This document shows, one piece after another, positions 26,516 through 35,549 of a stretch of 64,000 bases of DNA (the first letter of the stretch is position 1; the number at the start of each line of letters is the position of its first letter). The DNA lies in contig NZ_JACGAG010000002.1 in assembly GCF_014050525.1 (NCBI RefSeq), forward strand, positions 62,001-126,000. The letters are read 5' to 3'. Source of the DNA: Clostridium sp. cel8. Lineage in GTDB: Bacteria > Bacillota > Clostridia > Clostridiales > Clostridiaceae. The position numbers were made by a program, and so were the translations under genes. The notes under the pieces are model-generated. The model was not told the DNA's origin, ran no database searches, and saw only the letters and a program-made list of their open reading frames with translations.

Positions 26516-27997
26516 CTATTTAAATGGATTTTCTGTTTCATAGAGCATCCCCTTAGGTTGATTGAAGTTCACTTTTTTCACACCTAGATATCTAAATAAA
26601 TTATAGATTGCTTTTCCATAATGTCCAAATGCAACTGCTCCATGATGTGGAAATCTATTTTCTATCAATACATAACGATAAAATCTTTCCATCTCAGGAA
26701 TTGCAAAAACACCTATAGAACCAAAAGAACGAGTTTTAACTGGTAATACTTCACCTTCTGCTACATATGCCGTCAATTCCGCATCTGCATTACTCTGCAA
26801 ACGGAAGAAAGTAATATTTCCAGGCACTATATCGCCTTCAAGTGTTCCTCTTGTTATATTTGGCTCTCTATTTGGTTCCAATGCTCTAGCCATGATCCTT
26901 TGATTTTTCATTTCAGGATTTATTAATTTACAAGATGCAGTATTTCCACAGTGAAATCCCATAAATGTATCCTTTAATGTATAATTAAATTTACCTTTTA
27001 TATCCGATTTATACATATCTATAGGAACTGTATTATTTATATCAAGTAAAGTTACAACATCTTTGCTTATACAAGTGCCTATATATTCACTAAGTGCACC
27101 GTAAATATCAACTTCACATGATACTGGTATTCCCATTGCAGTTAATCTGCTATTTACATAACAAGGCACAAATCCAAATTGAGTCTGAAAAGATGGCCAA
27201 CATTTATTTGCAAAAACAACATATTCTCTTGAACCTTTATGAGCCTCCATCCAATCTAGCAATGTAATTTCATACTGAGCAAGTTTAGTTAAAATGCCAG
27301 GCATCTTATTTCCAGCACCAAGTTCCTTTTCCATGCTAGCTATTACATCTGGAATTCTTGGATCATCTTTATGTTCATTAAAAGCTGCATACAAATCTAG
27401 CTCAGAATTTTCCTCAATTTCAACTCCAAGATTATACAATTGTTTAATTGGTGCATTACATGCTAAAAAGTCTTGTGGACGAGGTCCAAATGAAATAATT
27501 TTTAAATTTCTAAGCCCTAAAATTGCAGTTGCAACTGGCACAAATTCTGAAATCATATCTGCTACTTTTTCTGATGTTCCAACAGGATACTCCGGAATAT
27601 ATGCTTTTATATTACGAAGTCCTAGATTATAACTTGCATTTAACATTCCACAGAATGCATCGCCTCTGCCATCTATTAAATTTTCTCCAGTTTCCTCAGC
27701 AGCAGCTGCAAACATAACCGGTCCATTAAATTCTTTTGCAAGTAGAGTTTCAGAAGTTTCAGGTCCAAAATTTCCAAGATATACTACAAGTGCATTTACT
27801 CCATTTTTTTTAACTTCTTCCAAAGCCTTTCTCATATCATTTTCATTTTCTACAATAGTTTTGCATTCGTAAATATCTCCAGCAGATTTTCTATAAGCCT
27901 CAACTACAGCTTTTCTTCTATTAGCTGACAATTCCTTTGGGAAACAATCCCTACTTACAGCAACTATTCCCAATTTGACATCTGGTATATTTTTCAT
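26516..27997 (-). CDS. L-fucose/L-arabinose isomerase-family sugar isomerase
   Basis: 493 residues from ATG 27997, with GGAGGG upstream. The fold family is indicated by a Rossmann-like N-terminal part (KLGIVAVSRDCFP, ALVVYLGNFGPE), the catalytic Glu regions in FAAAAEETGEN and CEVDIYGAL, the metal-binding HCGNT, and the C-terminal RFPHHGAVAFGHYGKAIY. Enzymes of this family interconvert aldose and ketose forms of L-fucose, D-arabinose or L-arabinose using Mn. It is not the TIM-barrel xylose isomerase. With a xylulokinase-like kinase but no aldolase or epimerase in the operon, conversion to D-ribulose or D-xylulose and then a pentose 5-phosphate is the simplest route (inference). Confidence 0.82.
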   Translation of the reverse strand: MKNIPDVKLGIVAVSRDCFPKELSANRRKAVVEAYRKSAGDIYECKTIVENENDMRKALEEVKKNGVNALVVYLGNFGPETSETLLAKEFNGPVMFAAAAEETGENLIDGRGDAFCGMLNASYNLGLRNIKAYIPEYPVGTSEKVADMISEFVPVATAILGLRNLKIISFGPRPQDFLACNAPIKQLYNLGVEIEENSELDLYAAFNEHKDDPRIPDVIASMEKELGAGNKMPGILTKLAQYEITLLDWMEAHKGSREYVVFANKCWPSFQTQFGFVPCYVNSRLTAMGIPVSCEVDIYGALSEYIGTCISKDVVTLLDINNTVPIDMYKSDIKGKFNYTLKDTFMGFHCGNTASCKLINPEMKNQRIMARALEPNREPNITRGTLEGDIVPGNITFFRLQSNADAELTAYVAEGEVLPVKTRSFGSIGVFAIPEMERFYRYVLIENRFPHHGAVAFGHYGKAIYNLFRYLGVKKVNFNQPKGMLYETENPFK

Positions 27998-28030
27998 ATA
28001 AAATCCCTCCAATTTATTATTTATATATTT

Positions 28031-28654
28031 CTATTTTATTGATATATTTTTTCCAACTAATCCTACAAATGCTCCTTGATCTCCTAAATCCGTATCTCTA
28101 TGGGCAATAAGCCACTTGTTTTTAGCAAATAAAAGTGCATCTTCTCCTATTTTTTCAATTTTATCTTCTAAAGGTAAATTAGTACCCTTTGGTAGAACAA
28201 CAACACATCTAAATCCATTTTCATCTGCATTACAAGGAGCATAGTGAAGTGTAGTTGCATATACTTCTATAATTGTACCTGCAGGTACTAAAAAAGCCTC
28301 AATTTTTGAAGTATCATATGAGTAGTCATCTTCAATATCTTCCCGATGACCTAAAAGAAGTATAAAGTCATTTACTGCAACATTTATTTCAGATGAACGA
28401 TGATATTCAACTGCATTTAATAAATAATTATTTCCATTACAATATCCAATCTGAATAGGTAATCCTCCAAACTCCCTTTTTCTTAGCTCCTCAGCAATAT
28501 CTAGATTTTCTAGTTTATCAATAGATGGTTCATAAATTACATCTTTAGGTAAAGGTGTACTCTCCATTTCTTTAATTAGCTCTTTGCAATCATAATTTTT
28601 TAAAACTTGTCCATACTTTTTAAACTCCACATCTGTTACTTTTCTAATAATCAT
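28031..28654 (-). CDS. DUF4867 cupin-like protein
   Basis: A 207-residue DUF4867 protein. The central stretch VPAGTIIEVYATTLHYAPCNADENGFRCVVVLPKGTN is cupin-like (Glu, His and Cys that could bind a metal), and EYHRSSEINVAVNDFILLLGHREDI precedes it. No signal peptide. It lies between the sugar transporter and the isomerase in the operon, so a role in sugar interconversion, such as an anomer or ketose step, or in protecting the isomerase, is plausible. No member's function is known to me. Confidence 0.75.
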   Translation of the reverse strand: MIIRKVTDVEFKKYGQVLKNYDCKELIKEMESTPLPKDVIYEPSIDKLENLDIAEELRKREFGGLPIQIGYCNGNNYLLNAVEYHRSSEINVAVNDFILLLGHREDIEDDYSYDTSKIEAFLVPAGTIIEVYATTLHYAPCNADENGFRCVVVLPKGTNLPLEDKIEKIGEDALLFAKNKWLIAHRDTDLGDQGAFVGLVGKNISIK

Positions 28655-28755
28655 ATTTACCCACCTCTCATTTAAAAATGTTATTTTTAATTCTGCATAA
28701 TCATAATATTATTAATATACTTAATAAACCTAATTTAAAAAGTTAATATTTAGAA

Positions 28756-30114
28756 TTAAATTGCTGCTTTATTAGCACGTTTACGCAAGTTACTTTCAAT
28801 CTCTTCAAGTGAACGATTACGAGTTTCAAATACTTTTGACTTAACAAACCAAATTGCCACAAAACAAATAATTCCATATCCTATAAATAAACTACCTGTA
28901 CCAAAGAAATTTAATAATGGAGGAAATGTCAACGATACAATCATATTTGCTCCCCAATTAACAACACTACTAAATGAATTTCCTAGTCCTCTAATGTTCA
29001 ATGGAAAAATTTCTCCTATCATTACCCACATTACAGGTCCCCATGTAGCTGAGAAAAATGCTATATAAATAGTTAAAGCAATAACACAGATGACTGCAGC
29101 AGTAAATGATCCATGAGAGGATTTCATTGAAAAACTCATTACAAGTAGTGAAATACCCATTCCAGTGCCACCATAAGTTAACATTTTCCTACGATCAACT
29201 TTATCCATTATAACAACAGCAACAGCAGTAACTATGACATTAAAAATTCCAATTCCAATATGGGCAAGCAGAGCTGCTTGAACTCCAAATCCAACATCTG
29301 TAAAAATTGTTGGAGCATAATAAAGTACTGTATTACATCCCATAACTTGTTGGAATATAGCCAAACCAACTCCAATTACTAATGCTGGACGAGCAAATCC
29401 ACCAAATAACTCTTTAAGTCCTCCGTTTTCTACTTCAGCTTGATGTTTTATTTCAACAAGTTCAGTATCAACAAGCTCTTTATTGTAATTATTCATTTGT
29501 TCTAGAATATCTCGAGCTTCCGTTGATTTACCTTCTTTTACTAAAAATCTAGGACTTTCAGGTAATAAAATTGCTCCAAAGAAAAGAATTGCAGCTGGAA
29601 TTGCAGCAAAACCAAGCATCCAACGCCATCCAGTATAAAAACCAGAAAAACTGTAATTAGTTATATAAGCTAATAGAATTCCACTCATTACCATTAGCTG
29701 AAATAAACTCGACATTGAACCACGTTTTTCGGCTGGTGACAATTCAGCTAAATATGTTGGAATTAGTGCAGAAGAGGCACCGACTGCCATACCAAGGACA
29801 ATACGAGATAAAATCAATGTCCAAAACTCTGGAGAAAATGCCGAACCAAGTGCACCTACAAAAAAGATAACAGAAGATACCAGAACAAGCTTTCTACGTC
29901 CATATTTATCAGACATTGGGCCTATAATTGCCGCTCCAAGAACAGCTCCTAACAGTACTGCACTAACAACCCATCCTTGCTGCCATGAATCAAGATGCAT
30001 CTGTTTTTCAATAAAAAGTATAGCTCCTGAAATAACACCTGTATCATATCCAAATAGAAGTCCACCTAATGCTCCAAAAGTATATATAGCAGAATTACTA
30101 ATCTTTGCTTTCAT
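28756..30114 (-). CDS. MFS sugar:proton symporter
   Basis: A 452-residue member of the sugar-porter family (XylE/AraE/GalP type). Hallmarks: FGYDTGVISGAI in TM1, GPMSDKYGRRKLVL between TM2 and 3, LLPESPRFLVKEGK after TM6, QQVMGCNTVLYYAP in TM7 and GEIFPLNIRGLG near TM10. Twelve helices. The QQ..G.N.V.YY segment is the sugar-binding part of TM7. It imports a pentose or hexose with H+. I chose ATG 30114; the ATG nine bases upstream overlaps the AGGAGATG ribosome site. Confidence 0.92.
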   Translation of the reverse strand: MKAKISNSAIYTFGALGGLLFGYDTGVISGAILFIEKQMHLDSWQQGWVVSAVLLGAVLGAAIIGPMSDKYGRRKLVLVSSVIFFVGALGSAFSPEFWTLILSRIVLGMAVGASSALIPTYLAELSPAEKRGSMSSLFQLMVMSGILLAYITNYSFSGFYTGWRWMLGFAAIPAAILFFGAILLPESPRFLVKEGKSTEARDILEQMNNYNKELVDTELVEIKHQAEVENGGLKELFGGFARPALVIGVGLAIFQQVMGCNTVLYYAPTIFTDVGFGVQAALLAHIGIGIFNVIVTAVAVVIMDKVDRRKMLTYGGTGMGISLLVMSFSMKSSHGSFTAAVICVIALTIYIAFFSATWGPVMWVMIGEIFPLNIRGLGNSFSSVVNWGANMIVSLTFPPLLNFFGTGSLFIGYGIICFVAIWFVKSKVFETRNRSLEEIESNLRKRANKAAI

Positions 30115-30180
30115 TAAAATCATCTCCTAATTTTTAATTCATATAAATTTCAATTTAAACATGCAGAAAACATTTTCATT

Positions 30181-31239
30181 TTATTTAATTGTAAACCTAT
30201 ATATTGTTGTATGTTTGTACTTCTCACCTTTTCTCAATATAGTTGACGGAAAACCATTATGATTTAGAGCATCTGGGAAATACTGTGTTTCAAAACATAA
30301 TCCACTATTTTTATTATAGACTGCGTTATCCTTACAATTTTTAGATTCATTTATATAGTTTCCAGTATAAAATTGTATTCCTGGACTAGTAGTATATACT
30401 TCCATACATCTTCTACTACAAGGTTCAAAAGCTTCAGCTGCCTTACACAAATTCTTACCATTTTTATTTATTATCCAATTACTATCATATCCATTTGCAA
30501 GAACCAATTGATCATATTTTTTATATATATTCTTTTCTATTTTAGTCATGTTTCTTAAGTCCATAGGTGTATTCTCTACATCTCTTATTTCACCTGTTGG
30601 AATACTATCTTTATCATTTACAGTAAATTTATCTGCGTTAATCATGACTTCATGATTTAATATATTCCCAGATGCATGGCCTCGTAAATTGAAATAAGAA
30701 TGATTAGTTAAGTTAACTACTGTATCTTTATCACAAACTGCAAAATAATCTATTTTAAGTTCATTATTTCTTTGAATGCTATATATAACTTTGACTTTAA
30801 GATTTCCAGGATATCCTTCTTCACCATCTTTACTTAAATATGACAGCTCAATACATTGATTTCCATCACTATCTAAGTATGGCCTTGGTGTCCATAGTGC
30901 TTTATTAAATCCTTTGATTCCACCATGAAGTTGATTTTCTCCTTCATTTTTTGTGAGATTATATTTTTTACCGTTTATTTCAATTTCAGCATTTTTAATT
31001 CTATTTGCATTACGTCCTATAGTTCCTCCAAAGAAAAACTTTCCTCTAATATATCCTTCCAAATTCTTGTATCCAAGTACAATATCATCAAGTTTATTAT
31101 TTTTATCAGGTACTGTAAGAGATATTAAAGTGGCACCAAAGTTTGATATCTTTGCAGTAATTCCATCACTACTTAATGTAAAAATATAAACCTTATTACC
31201 ATCAGGAAGTTTGCCAAAAATATCCTGTTTAATATTCAC
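30181..31239 (-). CDS. aldose 1-epimerase (galactose mutarotase family)
   Basis: A 352-residue mutarotase that equilibrates alpha and beta sugar anomers. Visible motifs are the acidic-Arg pocket GGTIGRNANRI, the catalytic-His region NLTNHSYFNLRG, and the catalytic Glu in SGLCFETQYFPDALN. Start is GTG 31239 with AGGAGGTG upstream. In a sugar operon between the kinase and the transporter, it prepares the imported sugar for the isomerase. Confidence 0.92.
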   Translation of the reverse strand: MNIKQDIFGKLPDGNKVYIFTLSSDGITAKISNFGATLISLTVPDKNNKLDDIVLGYKNLEGYIRGKFFFGGTIGRNANRIKNAEIEINGKKYNLTKNEGENQLHGGIKGFNKALWTPRPYLDSDGNQCIELSYLSKDGEEGYPGNLKVKVIYSIQRNNELKIDYFAVCDKDTVVNLTNHSYFNLRGHASGNILNHEVMINADKFTVNDKDSIPTGEIRDVENTPMDLRNMTKIEKNIYKKYDQLVLANGYDSNWIINKNGKNLCKAAEAFEPCSRRCMEVYTTSPGIQFYTGNYINESKNCKDNAVYNKNSGLCFETQYFPDALNHNGFPSTILRKGEKYKHTTIYRFTIK

Positions 31240-31253
31240 AATATATACACCTC

Positions 31254-32753
31254 CTATACATCCAAATCATTTATATCTTTAAATCTATCTTTTAGGGAAT
31301 AATACAATGATGAATATATTCTATAGATACTATTGTACTTTTCGACATTTTCCTCTATAGGATCCGATTTTTCAGTTGTTTTTATAAGTTTACCACAAGC
31401 TTCATTTACGGATTTAAATGCTTTACATCCAACAGATGCAAGTATTGCAGCACCATAAGCAGGTCCTTCTTTGGAATTGACAACATATACATTTAAATTA
31501 AACACATCTGCAACTATTTGTCTCCAAAGTTTACTCTTTGAACCTCCTCCGCTAATTCTTATTTCCTTTATATCTACATTTAACTTTTTTAATATCTCTA
31601 AAGAGTCCCTAAGTGCAAAACAAACTCCCTCTAAAATTGATCGTGTCATATCTCCTCTTTTATGAAGTAAATTTAATCCAATAAAAGTACCTTTTGCACA
31701 AGGATCATTATAAGGTGTTCTCTCTCCTATTAAGTAAGGCAAAAATAATAGCTTATTGCTTCCTACAGGTGACTTTTCTGCTTCTGAAAGCAACTTTTCA
31801 AATCCATCTTTAGTATCTACATTCACATTTTCAACCCACCATTTAAGACTTGATGCTGCAGAAAGTATTACACCCATTTGATGCCATTTTCCATTTGCAT
31901 GGCAAAATGAATGAAGTCTATTCTTATTATCTACATAGAAACTCTCACTTGATGCAAATACCACTCCAGATGTTCCAAGTGCAACAGATAATGCACCAGG
32001 ATTGACTGTACCAGTTCCTACAGCTCCTGCAGCCTGATCACCAGCTCCAGCTATTACTTTTGTTTTAGTTAAAAGTCCTGTATCTTTTGAAGCCTGTTTC
32101 GAAACGTTTCCTATAACTTCAAAGGATTCATATACCTTAGGCAAAACATCTTGATTTATTCCCAATAAATCAAGCATTTCCTTTGCCCATATTCTGTTCT
32201 TTACGTCAAACATTATAGTGCCTGAAGCATCTGATACATCTGTTGCAAAAACTCCTGTTAATTTAAAGCTTATATAATCCTTTGGAAGCATTATATGTGC
32301 GATTTTTGAATATACATCAGGTTTATTTTCCTTTACCCATAAAAGTTTAGGAAGTGTAAAACCAGTTAATGCCATGTTTCCTGTATAATTTGATAACCTA
32401 TCTTGTCCAAATGTTTTATTTAGATAGTCACATTGGTTTTCTGTTCTTTGATCACACCATAATATAGCAGGCATCAATACTTTATTATTTTTATCCAATA
32501 TTACAAGCCCATGCATTTGTCCACTAAAACTTATTCCATTAATATTTTCTGGATTTATATTATAATTACTTATTAAATCTATAATTCCATCTTTTGTAGC
32601 ATTCCACCAATCTTCTGGATTTTGCTCTGCCCATCCATCTTTTGGATAATTTATAGGATACTTTTTTGATGTTTCTGCTATAATATTACCCATCTCATCC
32701 ATTACGATGAGTTTCACAGAAGATGTTCCAAGATCTATTCCTAGAAAATTCAT
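31254..32753 (-). CDS. xylB: xylulokinase-type FGGY carbohydrate kinase
   Basis: 499 residues from ATG 32753 with GGGGAGG upstream. FGGY family features: GIDLGTSSVKLI at the start, GISFSGQMHGLVIL (the xylulokinase M-H-G motif), VIAGAGDQAAGAVGTG, LPYLIGERTPYNDP and ISGGGSKSKLWRQIVADVF. It phosphorylates D-xylulose or a related ketopentose with ATP. First gene of the sugar operon, behind a recognisable promoter with direct repeats. Since the operon isomerase is not XylA, D-ribulose is an alternative substrate. Confidence 0.88.
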   Translation of the reverse strand: MNFLGIDLGTSSVKLIVMDEMGNIIAETSKKYPINYPKDGWAEQNPEDWWNATKDGIIDLISNYNINPENINGISFSGQMHGLVILDKNNKVLMPAILWCDQRTENQCDYLNKTFGQDRLSNYTGNMALTGFTLPKLLWVKENKPDVYSKIAHIMLPKDYISFKLTGVFATDVSDASGTIMFDVKNRIWAKEMLDLLGINQDVLPKVYESFEVIGNVSKQASKDTGLLTKTKVIAGAGDQAAGAVGTGTVNPGALSVALGTSGVVFASSESFYVDNKNRLHSFCHANGKWHQMGVILSAASSLKWWVENVNVDTKDGFEKLLSEAEKSPVGSNKLLFLPYLIGERTPYNDPCAKGTFIGLNLLHKRGDMTRSILEGVCFALRDSLEILKKLNVDIKEIRISGGGSKSKLWRQIVADVFNLNVYVVNSKEGPAYGAAILASVGCKAFKSVNEACGKLIKTTEKSDPIEENVEKYNSIYRIYSSLYYSLKDRFKDINDLDV

Positions 32754-32786
32754 ATCTATACCTCCCCACAAAATTTATATCTAGCT

Positions 32787-32798
32787 CTATCGTTTTCA
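32787..32798 (-). promoter_or_regulatory. possible cre half-element (CcpA)
   Basis: On the - strand TGAAAACGATAG, downstream of the sugar-operon -10 box. The left half fits the cre consensus WTGNAANCG; the right half is poor. Catabolite repression of this operon is expected, but the site is weak evidence. Confidence 0.3.
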
Positions 32799-32829
32799 TT
32801 ATTTTAACTAGAACTTCTTTGACAATCTC

Positions 32830-32858
32830 AGTATATCACGTTTTTTTTACTTTTTCAA
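32830..32858 (-). promoter_or_regulatory. sigma-A promoter of the sugar operon
   Basis: On the - strand TTGAAA (32858-32853), 17-bp spacer, TATACT (32835-32830), leading to xylB about 75 bp downstream. Confidence 0.7.
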
Positions 32859-32880
32859 GTCATTTTATAAAGTCATTTTA
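32857..32880. repeat. tandem direct repeat at the sugar-operon -35 box
   Basis: AAGTCATTTTA occurs at 32857-32867 and 32870-32880 (13-bp period). It abuts and slightly overlaps the -35 hexamer on the - strand, a suitable place for a repressor such as the ROK protein, although ROK operators are usually inverted repeats. Confidence 0.45.
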
Positions 32881-32938
32881 ATATGTTGTGAAACCCTATT
32901 CTCATAGTAATGAAAACATTTATATAATTATATAATAT

Positions 32939-32978
32939 AATAGGCACAGATTTATTTTCACACAAATCTATGCCTATC
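32939..32978 (-). terminator. terminator after queT
   Basis: ATAGGCACAGATTT pairs with AAATCTATGCCTAT (one mismatch) across a 10-nt loop, about 25 bp after the queT stop. AT-rich tails on both sides. Confidence 0.75.
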
Positions 32979-33003
32979 TATTTTAAATTAATATTTAAAA
33001 ATA

Positions 33004-33552
33004 TTATTTAACTATATTTTTTACATTTGCATTCTTTATATTTAGATTTTTCATCTTTAAGTTCTCAATTTTAGGATTATGAGATTTTATTTTTATTATA
33101 TCCAAAAGCTCTGAGTTATGAAATATCTTCTTAAATACAAAATATCCTAAAATCATAACTGCCAATTCACCTACAAACTGAGTAAAAAATGTATAAAAAA
33201 ATGGCAATTTATAAAGTATATGCAATTCCTCTGCTATTGCGGCAACTCCAATTACTGGCCATATTATTGAAATAGCCATATTCCTAGTTTTCCACATTAG
33301 ATAAGTTGAAATAAGAGTTTGTAAACTTCCTACAAAAACATCTACTATACTAAAACTATAAAAGTTAGCTACAGCACAACCTAATGTTAATGAAATTATA
33401 TAATATGGATCTATAAACGCCAATAAGTTAAGCATTTCGCTGAATCGCAACTCAATAGGACCCATATATGACATTTGTCCAAATGCAATTGTTGAAACTA
33501 TATATATTGCTGCTACTAATGTTATCTTTACTAATTTATTAGTCTTAGTCAT
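33004..33552 (-). CDS. queT: QueT-family transporter (ECF S-component) for a queuosine precursor
   Basis: About 182 residues with five or six hydrophobic segments. The QueT signature is clear: QMSYMGPIELRFSEMLNLLAFIDPYY, then GCAVANFYS and VDVFVGSLQTLIS. QueT proteins are ECF-type S-components importing preQ1, preQ0, queuine or queuosine. ATG 33552 follows GGAGG and overlaps the end of the radical SAM gene, so both are translated from one mRNA under the preQ1-I riboswitch upstream. The C-terminus carries a curious short repeat (KIENLKMKNLNIKNANVKN) of no known role. Confidence 0.9.
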   Translation of the reverse strand: MTKTNKLVKITLVAAIYIVSTIAFGQMSYMGPIELRFSEMLNLLAFIDPYYIISLTLGCAVANFYSFSIVDVFVGSLQTLISTYLMWKTRNMAISIIWPVIGVAAIAEELHILYKLPFFYTFFTQFVGELAVMILGYFVFKKIFHNSELLDIIKIKSHNPKIENLKMKNLNIKNANVKNIVK

Positions 33553-34282
33553 ATATCTTACCTCCAACTCCATCTAAATCTGCTCCACATCTTGTATCTA
33601 TATCGTCAAGTATTTCAACCCTATAATAATAAGTTGTCTGAAGTTTTTTAAAAAGCTCACTGTTATAGAACTGTTCTACAAGCTCATTATCTCTCTTTAC
33701 TTTAGTAGTATTTTCACAAAATATATTTATTGTTACCCTTTCAAAATATTTTAATGCTAAAGTAACATCTTTTTCCAATCTATCCATGCTTTGACCTTTC
33801 ATACCAAATAGCAAATTAACCCAATCAAATTTTTGAAAATCACAGGCTCTTCTATTTCCCATGCCTTTATTTAATACATTTTCTCTATAATTAATATCAA
33901 AACTCTCAGCTCCTACTATAAATTTTAATTCTATTGGTTTGAATTGTTCTTTAAAAAGGTCTATATCATCTTCATATCTTACATGGCTTTCCATAATCAC
34001 TTGCTCTATGTTTTTATCTCTACATAATTTTAAAAGCTCAATCATTGTAATTGCATCTATTTCACTTGTACTTCCTGAATTAATAACTTGTAATACTTTA
34101 TATTTTCCAGTAACTTTTTGAAGCACCTCATGATTTAGTTTTCGATTTCTAAATGCATTTGAATCACAATCTAGATGATAGTCACAGAATACGCATTTTT
34201 TCCAGGTACATCCACTTCCCCTTAAAAGTACCACCTCTCTTGGTAATCTTTTAGTAACTTGTCCATATCTTTTTAACTTCAT
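33545..34282 (-). CDS. radical SAM protein of queuosine-salvage context (QueL-like candidate)
   Basis: A 245-residue radical SAM protein with the cluster cysteines in GSGCTWKKCVFCDYH (CX4CX2C rather than the standard CX3CX2C). NSGSTSEIDAI, ESHVRYEDDIDLF and IVGAESFD are further barrel motifs. It overlaps queT by 8 bp and sits behind a preQ1-I riboswitch, so it should act in queuosine metabolism. A radical SAM queuine lyase (QueL) paired with QueT has been described in C. difficile (from memory), and this gene fits that role. Equivalence is inferred from context, not from alignment. Confidence 0.65.
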   Translation of the reverse strand: MKLKRYGQVTKRLPREVVLLRGSGCTWKKCVFCDYHLDCDSNAFRNRKLNHEVLQKVTGKYKVLQVINSGSTSEIDAITMIELLKLCRDKNIEQVIMESHVRYEDDIDLFKEQFKPIELKFIVGAESFDINYRENVLNKGMGNRRACDFQKFDWVNLLFGMKGQSMDRLEKDVTLALKYFERVTINIFCENTTKVKRDNELVEQFYNSELFKKLQTTYYYRVEILDDIDTRCGADLDGVGGKIYD

Positions 34283-34377
34283 TTCTTCCTCCTAAATAAT
34301 TTACTTTTTAATTTGAAAATTTAAAATATTTTCATAAGAAGTATGGACCATCCTCATATATATAATTCAATTACAAA

Positions 34378-34408
34378 CTTAAAAAAGGTAGAGATAATCT
34401 CCACCTTT
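34378..34408 (-). terminator. riboswitch expression-platform terminator
   Basis: On the - strand AAAGGTGGAGAT pairs with the following ATCTCTACCTTT arm (one G-U) and runs into a T tract. It lies between the preQ1-I aptamer and the radical SAM gene, so ligand binding probably favours termination. Confidence 0.85.
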
Positions 34409-34441
34409 AATTACAAAACAAGCTATATAAATATAGCTAAA

Positions 34442-34482
34442 TCCTTAGTTTTGTTTATAGACAGGATGGTTACGAACTGTCT
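34442..34482 (-). ncRNA. preQ1-I riboswitch aptamer
   Basis: On the - strand AGACAG (34482-34477) pairs with CTGTCT (34464-34459) around a 12-nt loop rich in C/A, followed by the hallmark A-rich tail ATAAACAAAACTAAGGA. This matches the preQ1-I H-type pseudoknot (compare B. subtilis CTCTATAAAAAACTAAGG, recalled). It controls the radical SAM-queT operon 160 nt downstream through the terminator at 34378-34408, with an intervening AGCTATAT hairpin near 34421-34438. Confidence 0.9.
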
Positions 34483-34600
34483 TATTCAATTTTACTTTTA
34501 TTATTATATGCTATATACTATTTAAAATCAAGTATTTTAACTAATCTAAAAAATAAGTGTTTTAATATTGATATTTAACAATATTACAATAGTTAATCTT

Positions 34601-35407
34601 TTAAATTTCTATTCTTACAGGTAGTTTCTTTCTATTTTTATATCTATAAATATATTCAAATCCAATTTTTTTGAGCATTTTAACTACTGTAAGGAAATTA
34701 TTCCCTATATTATCTAAATCGTGAGAATCTGATCCTATTGTTATTATTTTTCCTCCAATATTTTTATATAACTTAAGTACATCAATTGATGGATACAATT
34801 TTCCAACTTTATTTCTAAGTCCTGACGTATTAACCTCAATTCCAATATCTTTTTGTATAATTTTTTTAAGTATTTCTTCAATTATTTCTCTATAATCATC
34901 AAACTTATAGTCTCCATAAATATCATAAGCATATCTTTTCATTAAATCTAAATGACCTACGATATCAATATCTGAATTTTCAACCATTCTAAGTACTTCA
35001 TCGAAATAATCTTTATATATACTTTTCTTATTCTTATTTTGCATATACAATCTTAATTTTAAACCATTTATATTATGAACAGATCCGATAATAAAATCCA
35101 AATCCATCATACTTAATTCATCTGATAGTTTTTTTCTTAAAATATGTGGTTCACCAATTTCTAACCCTTTTTTCACATCTAATTTACCAGAAAAAATCTC
35201 TCTTGCTTCTAATATTTCTTCACTATATTTATTATAATTTAAAAAGTTATAACTAACATCTCTAGAATCTACATTAAAATGTTCTGTAAAACATATTTCA
35301 GAAATTCCTTTTAATTCTGCTGATTTACACATCTGTATAATGCCAAATTTAGCATCAAATGAATTATTAGAATGGACATGGTAATCAATACGTTTCAAAT
35401 TTATCAA
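34601..35407 (-). CDS. PHP-domain phosphatase (histidinol-phosphatase HisJ family)
   Basis: A 268-residue PHP protein: YHVHSNNSFDA gives the first metal-binding HxH, then CFTEHFN, the metal Glu in GLEIGEPH, GSVHNING, VGHLDLMKRYA and GSDSHD. The set of metal ligands looks complete. HisJ dephosphorylates L-histidinol phosphate; no other his genes adjoin it and many HisJ-like proteins have other phosphatase roles, so specificity is open. Start is TTG 35407 with a weak site; a slightly different start is possible. Confidence 0.82.
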   Translation of the reverse strand: MINLKRIDYHVHSNNSFDAKFGIIQMCKSAELKGISEICFTEHFNVDSRDVSYNFLNYNKYSEEILEAREIFSGKLDVKKGLEIGEPHILRKKLSDELSMMDLDFIIGSVHNINGLKLRLYMQNKNKKSIYKDYFDEVLRMVENSDIDIVGHLDLMKRYAYDIYGDYKFDDYREIIEEILKKIIQKDIGIEVNTSGLRNKVGKLYPSIDVLKLYKNIGGKIITIGSDSHDLDNIGNNFLTVVKMLKKIGFEYIYRYKNRKKLPVRIEI

Positions 35408-35549
35408 CTCACAATCTACTTTAAGATTTATTCACTACTCAGTTTATACTCAACACTTACCATTCATTTTTTTATATGCTTTCAAACTCTTCTGCAATAT
35501 TTTATTAAAAAATTATCATGTTTATAATAGCATATTCATTTGAATTTTT

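Noticed and set aside
26516-32753. A classical D-xylose operon with xylA
   Set aside because: No TIM-barrel xylose isomerase is present; the isomerase has the L-fucose/L-arabinose fold motifs.
35410-35549. A tiny - strand ORF ending KMNGKC between the PHP and glycerate kinase genes
   Set aside because: No start codon with a ribosome site and no recognisable similarity; chance open frame in AT-rich DNA.
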